Shown here: positions 6,894 to 17,401 of the stretch, piece after piece
Numbering within the stretch: position 1 is the stretch's first letter
How the letters are laid out: each line of letters starts with the position of its first letter
Assembly: GCA_934526015.1 (NCBI GenBank)
Contig: CAKSZY010000014.1
Coordinates: forward strand, 1 to 59,792
Reading direction: 5' to 3'
DNA from: an uncultured Dokdonella sp.
Lineage (GTDB): Bacteria > Pseudomonadota > Gammaproteobacteria > Xanthomonadales > Rhodanobacteraceae
Length of the DNA stretch: 59,792 bases
The notes under the pieces: model-generated
Told to the model about the DNA's origin: nothing
The model's input: only the letters and a program-made list of their open reading frames with translations
The model's database searches: none
Made by a program: the position numbers and the translations under genes

Positions 6894-9536
6894 ATGGGCA
6901 CCGCCGAATTCCCTTCCGCCACCGAAGTCCGCCTCGAGGACTACCGTCCACCGGCCTGGCACATCGACGAGATCGAACTGGCGTTCGACCTCGATGTGCG
7001 CGCCACCGTCGTGCAGGCGCGCCTGCACGTCCGGCGTGCGGCCGGCACCGGCGAACCCCTGCGCCTCGATGGCGAGGGACTGGAACTGCTGGCGCTGCTG
7101 ATCGACGGCGAAGTGCCGGCGCCGGGGTCATGGCGGCTCGGACCCGGTGCCCTCGTCATCGACATCGAGGGTGACGCGGCGATCGTGGAAACGCGCTCGC
7201 GCATCGATCCGGCGGCCAACACGACCCTGCAGGGCCTCTACCTCAGCGGCGACGTCGAGCGCGGATTCCTGCTCACCCAGTGCGAGGCCGAAGGTTTCCG
7301 CCACATCACCTGGAGCCTCGACCGGCCCGACGTGCTGTCGCGCTACCGGGTCGAACTGCGTGCCGACCGCGCGCGCTTCCCGGTGCTGCTGGCCGGCGGC
7401 GAAGCCGACGGCGCCGGCGACCTCGACGACGGCCGCCACTGGGCGCGCTTCGTCGATCCGCAGCCGCGGCCGTCCTACCTGTTCGCCCTCGTCGCCGGCC
7501 GGCTCGAATCGATCGAGGACCGCCATCTCACCGCCGAAGGCCGCGAGGTACGCCTCGTCCTCTGGGCCGAGGCCGATGTCATCGCCCGCTGTGCGCACGC
7601 GATGGAATCCCTGAAGGCCGCGTTCGCATGGGACGAGCGCCGCTTCGGGCGCTGTTACCGGCTCGGCGTCTTCCACGTCGTCGCCACCCACGATTTCGCC
7701 ATGGGGGCGATGGAGAACACCGGCCTCAACATCTTCAACGCGAAGTACCTGGTCGCCGATGCCGACAGCGCGACCGACGACGATCTGCGCCACGTGCTGG
7801 CGGTGGTCGGCCATGAGTACTTCCACAACTGGAGCGGCAACCGCGTGACCTGCCGCGACTGGTTCCAGTTGAGCCTGAAGGAGGGGCTCACGGTCTACCG
7901 CGAACAGGAATTCGAATCCGATCTCGGTTCGCGCACGCTGCGCCGCATCGAGGACGTGCGCATGCTCTGGCGCGTGCAGTTCGCCGAGGACGCCGGTCCG
8001 CTCGCCCATCCGGTGCGGCCCTCGCGGTATCGCGAGATCAACAACTTCTACACGGCGACGGTCTACGAGAAGGGCGCCGAAATCGTCCGCATGCTCGCCG
8101 GCGTGCTCGGCACGGACGGATTCCGCCGCGGCCTCGATCTGTATTTCGAGCGCCACGACGGCGCCGCGGTGACCGTGGAGGATTTCCTCGCCGCGCTCGG
8201 CGACGCCAACCGGCGCGACCTTTCCGCGTGGCTGGCCTGGTATCGCCAGGCCGGCACGCCGGTGCTCGACTGGAGTGCAAGCCATGACGCCAACGCGCGC
8301 CGCTGCACGCTGGTGTTGCGCCAGCACACGCCGCCGACGCCGGGCCAGGCCGACAAGCAGGCGTTGCCGATTCCGGTCGCCCTGGCCCTGTTCGACCGCG
8401 ACGGCCGGGCGCTCGCCTCGCGCCTCGGCGACGGCGCCGCCGCGCATGCGCACACCTTCGTGTTCGATGCCGCCGAGGCGCGGGTCGTGCTCGAGGACGT
8501 TGATGGCGATCCGGTGCCTTCGCTGTTGCGCGGCTGCTCGGCACCGGTCCGGCTCGCCACGGCTCCCTGGCGCGATCTCGCCGTGCTCGCCGCCCACGAG
8601 GACGACGGTTTCAACCGCTGGTTCAGCGCCGATGCGCTGGCGCGCCGGATCGTCGAGGCGCGCATCGACGGCGTCGTGCTGGATGCCGACATGGAGACGG
8701 CCTGGATCGAGGCGCTGCGCGGCGCCCTCGCCGATGGCGCACTCGATCCGGCCGCGCTCGCCGAGATGCTGACCCTCGCCGACGAAGTCACCCTCGCCGA
8801 AACGCGGGTCGAGATCGACCCCGAGCGCGTGCACGCGGCACGCACGGCGGTGGAAACCCGGCTGGCCACCGCCCTGCACGCGCCGCTGGCGGCGTGCTAC
8901 GCGCGGCTGGCGCCGGCGGCCACCGCCGGCAACGGGGTCGCCGCGCAGGCCGGCCGGCGCTTGCGCAACCGCTGCCTGGCCCTGCTGTGTCGGGCCGACG
9001 GGCGCCATCACGTGCTTGCCCGTGCCCATCACGAGCACGCCGCAACCCTGACCGACCGCCTCGCCGCGCTGACCTGCCTCGTGCATGGCGCGAGTGCCGA
9101 TGCCGACGATGTCCTCGCCGGATTCCGCGCGCGCCATGCCGGCGATGCCCTGGTCATCGACAAGTGGTACGCCGTGCAGGCCACCGCGCCGCACTTCGAC
9201 ACGGTCACGCGGATCGAGGCACTCGGCGCAGATCCGCAATTCCGCTGGGACAATCCGAACCGCGTCCACGCGCTGCTGACGTCCTTCGCCGTGCGCAATC
9301 CGCTCGCCTTCCACCGCCGCGACGGTGCCGGCTACCGCCTCGTCGGCGCCGCGGTCGAGCGCCTCGATGCGAGCATGCCGCAGGTCGCCGCACGGCTGGC
9401 CACCGCATTCGGTTCATGGCGCCGATTCGAGGCGACGCGTCGCCGGCACATGCGCGTGGAACTCGAGCGCCTGGCCGCCTGCGTGCACTCGCGCGATGTC
9501 GCCGACATCCTCGAACGCAGCCTCGGTGAAGGCTGA
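6894..9536 (+). CDS. pepN: Aminopeptidase N (M1 family)
   Basis: Zinc aminopeptidase of 880 aa, the expected size for the E. coli-type PepN clade. It removes N-terminal residues from peptides in the cytoplasm. The substrate-binding GAMEN motif is at about residue 271. The zinc site HEYFHNWSGN (HExxH) at about residue 308 is followed by the third ligand Glu in LKEGLTVYREQEF. The C-terminal half is a helical superhelix. No signal peptide is visible. The ATG at 6894 is the first one compatible with the family N-terminus; a GTG lies two codons upstream. Confidence 0.96.
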   Translation: MGTAEFPSATEVRLEDYRPPAWHIDEIELAFDLDVRATVVQARLHVRRAAGTGEPLRLDGEGLELLALLIDGEVPAPGSWRLGPGALVIDIEGDAAIVETRSRIDPAANTTLQGLYLSGDVERGFLLTQCEAEGFRHITWSLDRPDVLSRYRVELRADRARFPVLLAGGEADGAGDLDDGRHWARFVDPQPRPSYLFALVAGRLESIEDRHLTAEGREVRLVLWAEADVIARCAHAMESLKAAFAWDERRFGRCYRLGVFHVVATHDFAMGAMENTGLNIFNAKYLVADADSATDDDLRHVLAVVGHEYFHNWSGNRVTCRDWFQLSLKEGLTVYREQEFESDLGSRTLRRIEDVRMLWRVQFAEDAGPLAHPVRPSRYREINNFYTATVYEKGAEIVRMLAGVLGTDGFRRGLDLYFERHDGAAVTVEDFLAALGDANRRDLSAWLAWYRQAGTPVLDWSASHDANARRCTLVLRQHTPPTPGQADKQALPIPVALALFDRDGRALASRLGDGAAAHAHTFVFDAAEARVVLEDVDGDPVPSLLRGCSAPVRLATAPWRDLAVLAAHEDDGFNRWFSADALARRIVEARIDGVVLDADMETAWIEALRGALADGALDPAALAEMLTLADEVTLAETRVEIDPERVHAARTAVETRLATALHAPLAACYARLAPAATAGNGVAAQAGRRLRNRCLALLCRADGRHHVLARAHHEHAATLTDRLAALTCLVHGASADADDVLAGFRARHAGDALVIDKWYAVQATAPHFDTVTRIEALGADPQFRWDNPNRVHALLTSFAVRNPLAFHRRDGAGYRLVGAAVERLDASMPQVAARLATAFGSWRRFEATRRRHMRVELERLAACVHSRDVADILERSLGEG

Positions 9537-9555
9537 ACGGCGGGCAGCATCGGGA

Positions 9556-9585
9556 TTGCAATCGCCCGCAACGGGCGCATAGTGA
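9556..9585 (+). promoter_or_regulatory. Possible promoter of the Gly/Trp-rich lipoprotein gene
   Basis: TTGCAA at 9556-9561 and TAGTGA at 9580-9585 are separated by 18 nt, the same spacer as several other predicted promoters here. The downstream gene starts at 9614 with an AAGGAGA ribosome site. The -10 match is weak. Confidence 0.3.
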
Positions 9586-9613
9586 CGATGTCGTTGTCCG
9601 AAGGAGACATCCC

Positions 9614-10159
9614 GTGTCGATCCGTTTGCCGCTTGCCCTCGTCCTGGTCGGCACGCTGGCCGGTTGCGCGAGCACCGGAACGACCTACCACTACGCCGGC
9701 AACGGCGCCTGGTATCACGATGCGACCGGCGCCGATGTGGTGATCGAACGCGACCACTACCACGACGGCTGGGGTTGGTGGGGCAGCGGATACGGCAGTT
9801 ACGGCTTCCACGGTCCGTACGGCTGGGGTGGCTGGGGGCTGGCCTCGCCGTGGCCGTGGTACGGACCGTACGCGCCGTGGCATGGGTCGTGGCACGACCC
9901 GCGGCCGTCCGCCGACGACCGCCCGCGGGTGCGCAGTCCGCGCGAGCGGGTGACCCCGCATGCGTTCACCCGCGAGGCGCAAGGTCCCGCCCCGCTGCCG
10001 CCATTCAACGCGTCATCGCGCCGGCACGCGCCGGCGCTGCGGCCGGCGCCGGCAACGCGGCTGGCACCGGCGGCACCTGCAGCGCGCGCGGCGGTGATTC
10101 CGCGCGCGGCGCCCGCGCCACCGCGTCCGGCGCCGAGCCGCAACAGCGGCAAGGAATAG
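9614..10159 (+). CDS. Putative Gly/Trp/His-rich lipoprotein
   Basis: Protein of 181 aa of unknown function. Residues 1-18 form a lipoprotein signal with lipobox LAGC, so it is probably anchored in the outer membrane. Residues 50-100 are extremely rich in Gly, Trp, Tyr, His and Pro, and the C-terminal third is a Pro/Ala/Arg-rich linker. The start is GTG at 9614, supported by AAGGAGA at 9600-9606. It is a single gene between pepN and a strong terminator. The aromatic-glycine region could bind metal or cell wall material, but nothing in the sequence decides this. Confidence 0.75.
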   Translation: MSIRLPLALVLVGTLAGCASTGTTYHYAGNGAWYHDATGADVVIERDHYHDGWGWWGSGYGSYGFHGPYGWGGWGLASPWPWYGPYAPWHGSWHDPRPSADDRPRVRSPRERVTPHAFTREAQGPAPLPPFNASSRRHAPALRPAPATRLAPAAPAARAAVIPRAAPAPPRPAPSRNSGKE

Positions 10160-10190
10160 CTCGCACCGGCCGGGACCGCTCCGCAAACGG

Positions 10191-10217
10191 AAAAAGCCGC
10201 GCAATGCGCGGCTTTTT
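10191..10217 (+). terminator. Rho-independent terminator
   Basis: A GC-rich stem (AAAGCCGCGC / GCGCGGCTTT) with a short AAT-containing loop is preceded by an A-run and followed by a T-run. It ends the lipoprotein transcript. Because A and T runs flank both sides, it may also stop the converging minus-strand gene. Confidence 0.85.
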
Positions 10218-10283
10218 CATTCGTGCAGGCTTGCCGGTCCGCCCACGCCAGGGGAGCGCGGGCGCGACCGTGGGTGATGCCGA

Positions 10284-10481
10284 TCAGGCCGGGAGACGGC
10301 TCAGCGCTTCGTTGATGCGGGCGCGGCGGGTTTCCAGCTGGGCGACCTGCTGGCGGGCCTGGTCGGGCACGCCGTGCTCGCGCATGTCGTCCATCGCCAT
10401 TTCGAGGCGACCGAGTTCGATCATGAGGTCGTGGCGGAGGAACAGCGGGTTGAGGCTCATGGCGGAAGCGGCGGCGATCAT
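10284..10481 (-). CDS. Small helical protein of unknown function
   Basis: Protein of 65 aa with no recognised family. After a short hydrophobic start it is nearly all helix, with charged heptad-like stretches (MIELGRLEMAMDDMREHG, then QARQQVAQLETRRARINEALSRL) suggesting a coiled-coil hairpin. The ATG at 10481 is supported by AGGGGA about 10 nt upstream; an internal ATG at 10460 is an alternative. It is convergent with the lipoprotein gene across the terminator at 10191-10217. Confidence 0.6.
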   Translation of the reverse strand: MIAAASAMSLNPLFLRHDLMIELGRLEMAMDDMREHGVPDQARQQVAQLETRRARINEALSRLPA

Positions 10482-10766
10482 GGCGGGTCCCCTGGTGGAA
10501 GTGTGTTGAGGAAGAGGGAGCAAACTGCGTGCCAAGTCGCATTCGGCGGCGGATCGGTGCGGTTCCGTGACGGAGAACGCGCTGCAGGCGCCGGAAAACC
10601 CGGTCTTGCAGGCGGGAAACGCCGTGCGGCCGGGGTGGCCATGACGAAGCCTGTCGCTTTCTGACCCGGCGGGGACGGGAGTTGCCCGAACTGCCGCTTT
10701 TCCGCGATTAGGGTCACAGTCTGTCAAAAGCAGTTGCCGTTACCGTTCGGCAGTCGCAGAATGAAA

Positions 10767-10991
10767 CAAGGTCGCTTCGGGAAGCGGCCTTGAGCGTGCG
10801 GAACGAACATCGGATTCGGTCAACCTGGCGCCCGGCACTACGGTCCTCTTGGATTCCCCCTGTTCCTAAGACCGCCGGGCGCCAGCCTCATCCGGTCCCG
10901 TGAGAAACGGGGTGTGCGTCCTCCCACCGGCGCGCGGCCGGCCCCTGAATTCCGTCCTCGGCGTGCTCGCATACGCCTGCGCCGGTGGGAG
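10767..10991. ncRNA. Candidate structured noncoding region (four stem-loops)
   Basis: The interval 10482-11084 has no credible ORF. It holds four strong stem-loops in a row: 10767-10777/10782-10792 (11 bp with one G-U pair, 4-nt loop), 10825-10836/10874-10885 (12 bp, 37-nt loop with further pairing), 10897-10911 (5 bp, GAGAA loop), and 10921-10933/10979-10991 (13 bp perfect, 45-nt loop). A TAGAAT hexamer at 11047-11052 could serve mnmG from downstream of these, which would make the structures an independent RNA rather than an mnmG leader. I do not recognise a known RNA family, and the strand is undetermined. Confidence 0.4.
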
Positions 10992-11084
10992 TGCACGGAC
11001 AGACACAGCAGCTTCCGTGCCAACTGCGCGTGATCGCCGCACGACGTAGAATCCGCGACTTCCCCGAATGCCCCGGTTGCCGTG

Positions 11085-12965
11085 ATGGATCCGTCCAGTT
11101 CCTACGACGTCATCGTGGTCGGTGCCGGCCATGCCGGCACCGAAGCGGCGCTCGCGGCCGCGCGCACCGGCGCGCGCACCCTGTTGCTGACCCACGCCAT
11201 CGAGACGATCGGCCAGATGAGCTGCAATCCGGCGATCGGCGGCATCGGCAAGGGCCACCTCGTGCGCGAGATCGATGCCCTCGGTGGCGCGATGGCGATC
11301 GCCGCCGACCGTGCCGGCATCCAGTGGCGCACGCTGAACGCTTCCAAGGGACCGGCCGTGCGTGCGACCCGCTGCCAGGCCGACCGCGTGCTGTACAAGG
11401 CGGCGATCCGCGCCCTCGTCGAGGGCCAGGCCGGCCTGCAGGTGTTCCAGCAGGCGGTCGACGACCTCGTCATCGAAGGCGGACGCGTCACCGGCGTGCT
11501 GACCCAGGGCGGCCTGCGCTTTGCCGCGCGTGCGGTGGTCCTGACCGCCGGCACCTTCCTCGCCGGGCGCATCCATGTCGGTACGGCGAACTATGCCGGC
11601 GGCCGCGCCGGCGACGCACCGGCGCAGCGTCTCGCCGAGCGCCTGCGCGAACTGCCGCTCGGCGTCGATCGCCTGAAGACCGGCACGCCACCGCGCATCG
11701 ACGGTCGCAGCATCGACCTCGGCGGCCTCGAGGAGCAGCCCGGCGACGTGCCGATGCCGGTTTTCTCCTTCCTCGGTTCGGCCGAATGGCATCCGCGCCA
11801 GGTCAGCTGCTGGATCACCCACACCAGCGAACGCACGCACGCGATCATCCGTGGCGGCCTCGACCGCTCGCCGCTCTACAGCGGCGTGATCGAGGGCGTC
11901 GGACCGCGCTACTGTCCGTCGATCGAGGACAAGGTCGTGCGCTTCGCCGACAAGGCCTCGCATCAGGTCTTCATCGAGCCCGAAGGCCTCGACACCCACG
12001 AGATCTATCCGAACGGCATCTCGACCTCGTTGCCGTACGACGTGCAGGTCGAGCTCGTGCGTTCGATCCGCGGCTTCGAGCGCGCCCACATCACCCGGCC
12101 CGGCTATGCGATCGAGTACGACTACTTCGATCCGCGCGGCCTGCGCCCGTCACTCGAGACGAAGGCGATCGACGGCCTGTATTTCGCCGGGCAGATCAAC
12201 GGCACCACCGGTTATGAGGAAGCCGCCGCGCAGGGTCTCGTCGCCGGCCTCAACGCCGCCCGCGCCACGCGCGGCGAAGCACCATGGACCCCGCGTCGCG
12301 ACGAAGCCTACATCGGCGTGCTGATCGACGACCTCACCAGCAACGGCACCATCGAGCCGTACCGGATGTTCACCTCGCGGGCCGAGCATCGCCTGCATCT
12401 GCGCGAGGACAATGCCGATCGGCGCCTGACCGCGCAGGGCCATGCGCTCGGCCTCGTCGACGCGGTCCGCTTCGACGCGCTGCGCCGCAAGCAGGATGCG
12501 ATCGAAGCCGAGCGTGCGCGTCTGGCCGCCTTGCATGTCGCCCCCGGTCTCGATGCCGCGCGCCGCCTCGCCGCTGCACTCGGCATCACCATCAGCCGTG
12601 ACGCGAATGCGCTCGACCTGTTGCGCCGGCCGGAGGTCGACTATGCCGGCCTGGTCGGCGTCGACGGCTTCGGCCCCGGCGTGGCCGATGCGCGCGTCGC
12701 CGAGCAGGTCGAGGTCGGCGTCAAGTACGCCGGCTACATCGACCGCCAGCGCGACGAGGTCGAGCGCGCCGCGCGCCACGAGGCGACCGCGATCCCCGAC
12801 GCCTTCGATTACGCCGCCGTGCGCGGCCTCTCCGCCGAAGTGCTGGCCAAGCTGCAACGCCACCAGCCGACCACGATCGGCCAGGCGCGCCGCATCAGCG
12901 GCATCACGCCGGCGGCGATCTCGCTGCTGCTCGTGCACCTGAAGCGGCCGCGCCACGTCGCCTGA
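11085..12965 (+). CDS. mnmG: tRNA uridine-5-carboxymethylaminomethyl modification enzyme MnmG
   Basis: FAD-dependent partner of MnmE (formerly GidA), 626 aa, which modifies U34 of several tRNAs. The N-terminus has the dinucleotide-binding loop [10 protein letters not shown] (about residues 13-22). Family signatures follow: [24 protein letters not shown], and YDYFDPRGL near the FAD/NADH domains. The helical C-terminal MnmE-binding domain contains GYIDRQ. The ATG at 11085 is preferred; the GTG directly before it (11082) would add one residue. mnmE is not in the window. Confidence 0.97.
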   Translation: MDPSSSYDVIVVGAGHAGTEAALAAARTGARTLLLTHAIETIGQMSCNPAIGGIGKGHLVREIDALGGAMAIAADRAGIQWRTLNASKGPAVRATRCQADRVLYKAAIRALVEGQAGLQVFQQAVDDLVIEGGRVTGVLTQGGLRFAARAVVLTAGTFLAGRIHVGTANYAGGRAGDAPAQRLAERLRELPLGVDRLKTGTPPRIDGRSIDLGGLEEQPGDVPMPVFSFLGSAEWHPRQVSCWITHTSERTHAIIRGGLDRSPLYSGVIEGVGPRYCPSIEDKVVRFADKASHQVFIEPEGLDTHEIYPNGISTSLPYDVQVELVRSIRGFERAHITRPGYAIEYDYFDPRGLRPSLETKAIDGLYFAGQINGTTGYEEAAAQGLVAGLNAARATRGEAPWTPRRDEAYIGVLIDDLTSNGTIEPYRMFTSRAEHRLHLREDNADRRLTAQGHALGLVDAVRFDALRRKQDAIEAERARLAALHVAPGLDAARRLAAALGITISRDANALDLLRRPEVDYAGLVGVDGFGPGVADARVAEQVEVGVKYAGYIDRQRDEVERAARHEATAIPDAFDYAAVRGLSAEVLAKLQRHQPTTIGQARRISGITPAAISLLLVHLKRPRHVA

Positions 12966-12991
12966 ATCCGTCGCCGGGACGGCAGGAAGAG

Positions 12992-13082
12992 CCTGAAGCA
13001 CGGAGCACACGGAGCACACGGAGAAAAGCTTTTCAGTGAATTCGCTTTTCCTCGGTGTGCTCCGTGTCCTCCGTGTTTCAGG
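12992..13082. repeat. Long hairpin repeat between mnmG and tex
   Basis: An imperfect inverted repeat has arms at about 12992-13029 and 13044-13082, each starting or ending in CCTGAA/TTTCAGG and built on the CACGGAGCA 9-nt unit. The loop is only 14 nt. It is a diverged member of the family seen at 1-368 and 46716-46915. As RNA it could form a stem of about 38 bp between mnmG and tex. Confidence 0.85.
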
Positions 13083-13114
13083 CTTTCGCCTTCACTTCAC
13101 CCTTTCGTGAACCG

Positions 13115-15478
<2,364 letters not shown>

Positions 15479-15542
15479 CGACGGACGCCGCCGCGGTGGC
15501 CGCCGGCACGCTCAAGGCCGGCGGTGGCCGCCGGTGTCCAAG

Positions 15543-15575
15543 CGGAAACGAAAAGCCCGGCGGCAAGGCCGGGCT
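15543..15575 (-). terminator. Terminator for the secreted-protein gene
   Basis: An 8-bp stem (AGCCCGGC / GCCGGGCT, 15554-15561 with 15568-15575) is followed on the minus strand by TTTTCGTTT. It lies about 20 nt beyond the stop at 15595. No T-run follows on the plus strand, so it is a weaker terminator for tex. Confidence 0.75.
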
Positions 15576-15594
15576 CTGGCAACCGGTCGATGAC

Positions 15595-16020
15595 TCATTC
15601 CACGTTCGACGGCCAGCACATGGATACCGGCTGGCAGATGAAAATGTGATCGGAACTGCGGGTCCAGGGATTGCCGATCGTGCGCGTGAAGATCGTGTCG
15701 CGCTGGTAGCCACCGCCGCGCTGGGTGATCGTGACGGAGGTCGTGTCTTGAGGAACCCAGTTGCCAGGTTCATTCGGCGATTCAGGCGGCGTGGTTCCGG
15801 GCTCGCTGTTGACGTATTCAGAGGGAGGCGTCCCGGCATGGAGCACTGACCGATCAACGAAGAATGTTCGGGAAACGATGGTGCTGCCGTCCGATGAGCC
15901 GGAAATGGTCGTCACTTCCGCTTCCGAGAACAGGGCCGGGCGTTGCTTTCCGAGATCCGCTGCAGAGCCGAGGCTGGAAAGACCCGCAATCGCTACAGCT
16001 GCAATGATCTTGATCCTCAT
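15595..16020 (-). CDS. Small secreted protein of unknown function
   Basis: Protein of 141 aa with a signal peptide (residues 1-20, cleavage near GSAAD). The mature part is polar and rich in Ser/Thr, with a Pro-rich stretch (TPPSEYVNSEPGTTPPESP) and two Cys near the C-terminus (FICQPVSMC) that could form a disulfide. I recognise no family. Its base composition is lower in GC than the neighbours, which suggests lineage-specific or transferred origin. AAGGAGA precedes the ATG. Upstream is a good sigma70-like promoter whose spacer contains 12 consecutive C residues, so expression may be phase variable. A terminator follows, so it is monocistronic. Confidence 0.8.
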   Translation of the reverse strand: MRIKIIAAVAIAGLSSLGSAADLGKQRPALFSEAEVTTISGSSDGSTIVSRTFFVDRSVLHAGTPPSEYVNSEPGTTPPESPNEPGNWVPQDTTSVTITQRGGGYQRDTIFTRTIGNPWTRSSDHIFICQPVSMCWPSNVE

Positions 16021-16071
16021 GATTCATCTCTCCTTGAGCTGACTACGCACTCGCCTATGGAGTGCAATGAA

Positions 16072-16100
16072 ACCCTATCCTCGGGGGGGGGGGGTGTCAA
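16072..16100 (-). promoter_or_regulatory. Promoter with homopolymeric C12 spacer
   Basis: On the minus strand a perfect -35 TTGACA (16100-16095) is followed by 12 C residues and GAGGA, then TAGGGT (16077-16072) as the -10. The spacer is exactly 17 nt. Transcription would start near 16065, about 45 nt before the ATG at 16020. Changing the C-tract length would change promoter spacing directly. Confidence 0.7.
16083..16094. repeat. Poly-G/poly-C tract of 12
   Basis: Twelve consecutive G on the plus strand, the longest homopolymer I noticed in the window. It lies between the -35 and -10 of the secreted-protein promoter. Such tracts are prone to slipped-strand mispairing and also to sequencing error. 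Confidence 0.9.
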
Positions 16101-16285
16101 CTCGCTTCGGTGCGTGCAAGGCAGGAATCCACGACGGAGCCCGGCAGCCAGAGGGTGAGGTTATCCACGGATTGGCGTGCTGCCAAGCGGCGCTGAAGCG
16201 ATGATGGTAGGGCGGCGCATCCGCCTCCCGCTCCGCGCAGGGACGAATTGAATGGGGGCACGCTGCCCGCCGCCTAGCCGTCAAA
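16101..16285. other. Non-coding remainder of the 16021-16339 gap
   Basis: No ORF of note. It contains a small hairpin (GGCGG/CCGCC near 16212-16226) and one isolated DnaA-box-like TTATCCACG at 16161-16169. Nothing else is supported. Confidence 0.6.
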
Positions 16286-16315
16286 CGAAAGGGCCGGCGC
16301 AGGCCGGCCCTTTCG
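16286..16315 (-). terminator. Strong hairpin terminator downstream of the YbaY-like gene
   Basis: A perfect 13-bp stem (16286-16298 with 16303-16315) has a 4-nt loop and lies 25 nt beyond the minus-strand stop at 16340. On that strand the stem ends in CCCTTTCGTTT. No gene converges on it from the plus strand. Confidence 0.75.
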
Positions 16316-16339
16316 GGATGAAGCGGACCGCGCTGCGGC

Positions 16340-17188
16340 TTACTTCTTCTTCGGCACCTTGGCCTGGCCCATCGCCAGCGCCTTCAGCGCATCGGCGTGC
16401 AGCGCCTTCGCTTCGTCCTCGCTGACCTGGCCATTGTTGCGCTCGTTGAGGATGAGCTTGCCGTCGGCGTCCCAGCCAACCCGCGTGCCCGAGCTCTTCT
16501 TGAACACGACCATCGGCTTGCCGTCGAGGAAGGCGTATTCGGCATTCGAGCGCTGCGCGGTCTCGCCTTCGCCGAGTTCGGTGTTGACGCGCATGTAGCG
16601 CACCTGGCCGCTGCTGACGAAGCCGTCCCAGGCGACCGAAAGGTCACCGTCGAGGAAGGCGTCCTGGATGCGCGTCATGCCGCCGATCTGCGCCTTCAGC
16701 TTGCCGAAGTCTTCCTTCAGCTGCTCGCCCGGTGTCGCTTCGGCGTTCAGCGTGATGTCGATCGTGCTGCCGGCACCGTGGGTCAGCACCGGCGATTGCA
16801 GCGCCGGTGCGAAGCGGCGGTCGCCGTCGAACAGCAGGGCGTTGACGACGTAGGTGCGCTCGCGGTCGATCCGCATCGGGTCGAATTCGAGCGAGAAGCG
16901 GTACGGCGGCTGGCCGGAGACCGGCTGGATCGATTCGCCGATGACGAGATCGGGCTGGGCGACATCGACCAGCTTGACTTCGAGACGCGCCCCTTCGCCG
17001 ATGGTCATCGGATCGCGCAGGGCGACCGAGCCGGTCACCGTGGTGCCGAGTGGCGAGCTGGCCGGGGTGCTGGCCGGCGCGGGCGTGTTGCCGTTGGCGC
17101 CCGTCGTGTTGCCGGCGGGTGGCGGGGAAGAATTGCAGCCGCCAAGGACGACGAGAGCGGCCAGGGCAGTGGCGACGGGCTTGAACAT
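16340..17188 (-). CDS. YbaY/YscW-type lipoprotein
   Basis: Lipoprotein of 282 aa with signal peptide and lipobox LGGC (Cys at about residue 19). A Pro/Ala/Thr/Asn-rich linker (about 21-48) leads into a YbaY-like beta domain (about 50-145; VTGSVALRDPMTIGEGARLEVKLVDVAQPD), known from chaperone-like secretin lipoproteins and E. coli YbaY. The C-terminal half (about 150-275) is a second, unassigned domain. The ATG at 17188 has GAGGAT upstream. Function is unknown; an envelope-stress or assembly role is inferred from the family only. Confidence 0.85.
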   Translation of the reverse strand: MFKPVATALAALVVLGGCNSSPPPAGNTTGANGNTPAPASTPASSPLGTTVTGSVALRDPMTIGEGARLEVKLVDVAQPDLVIGESIQPVSGQPPYRFSLEFDPMRIDRERTYVVNALLFDGDRRFAPALQSPVLTHGAGSTIDITLNAEATPGEQLKEDFGKLKAQIGGMTRIQDAFLDGDLSVAWDGFVSSGQVRYMRVNTELGEGETAQRSNAEYAFLDGKPMVVFKKSSGTRVGWDADGKLILNERNNGQVSEDEAKALHADALKALAMGQAKVPKKK

Positions 17189-17401
17189 GGAAGATCCTCG
17201 AAAACGATTGACGAAGACTGTCGTAGGACGTTCGGGCAGCATAGTCCGTCGTCGGTGAACGGTCGATGGGCCGCTACGGGGTTCGGGTGTGCGGACCGGC
17301 TCCGTCCGCGAGCCGCCCACGATAAACCGGCACGGTTGCACGCGCAATCGTGAAAACGTCACTTTCGCGCAGCCGGGAACGCCCCGGCGCACCCGCGCCG
17401 G

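Noticed and set aside
10821..10890. 6S RNA or SRP RNA
   Set aside because: I could not find the conserved 6S bubble or the GGAA tetraloop and symmetric loop of SRP RNA, so no name is given.
15554..15575. Terminator for tex
   Set aside because: The plus strand lacks a T-run after the stem. The T-run is on the minus side, so it serves the convergent secreted-protein gene.
16161..16169. DnaA box (TTATCCACG) suggesting an origin
   Set aside because: A single imperfect box, with no cluster, AT-rich unwinding region or dnaA/dnaN genes.
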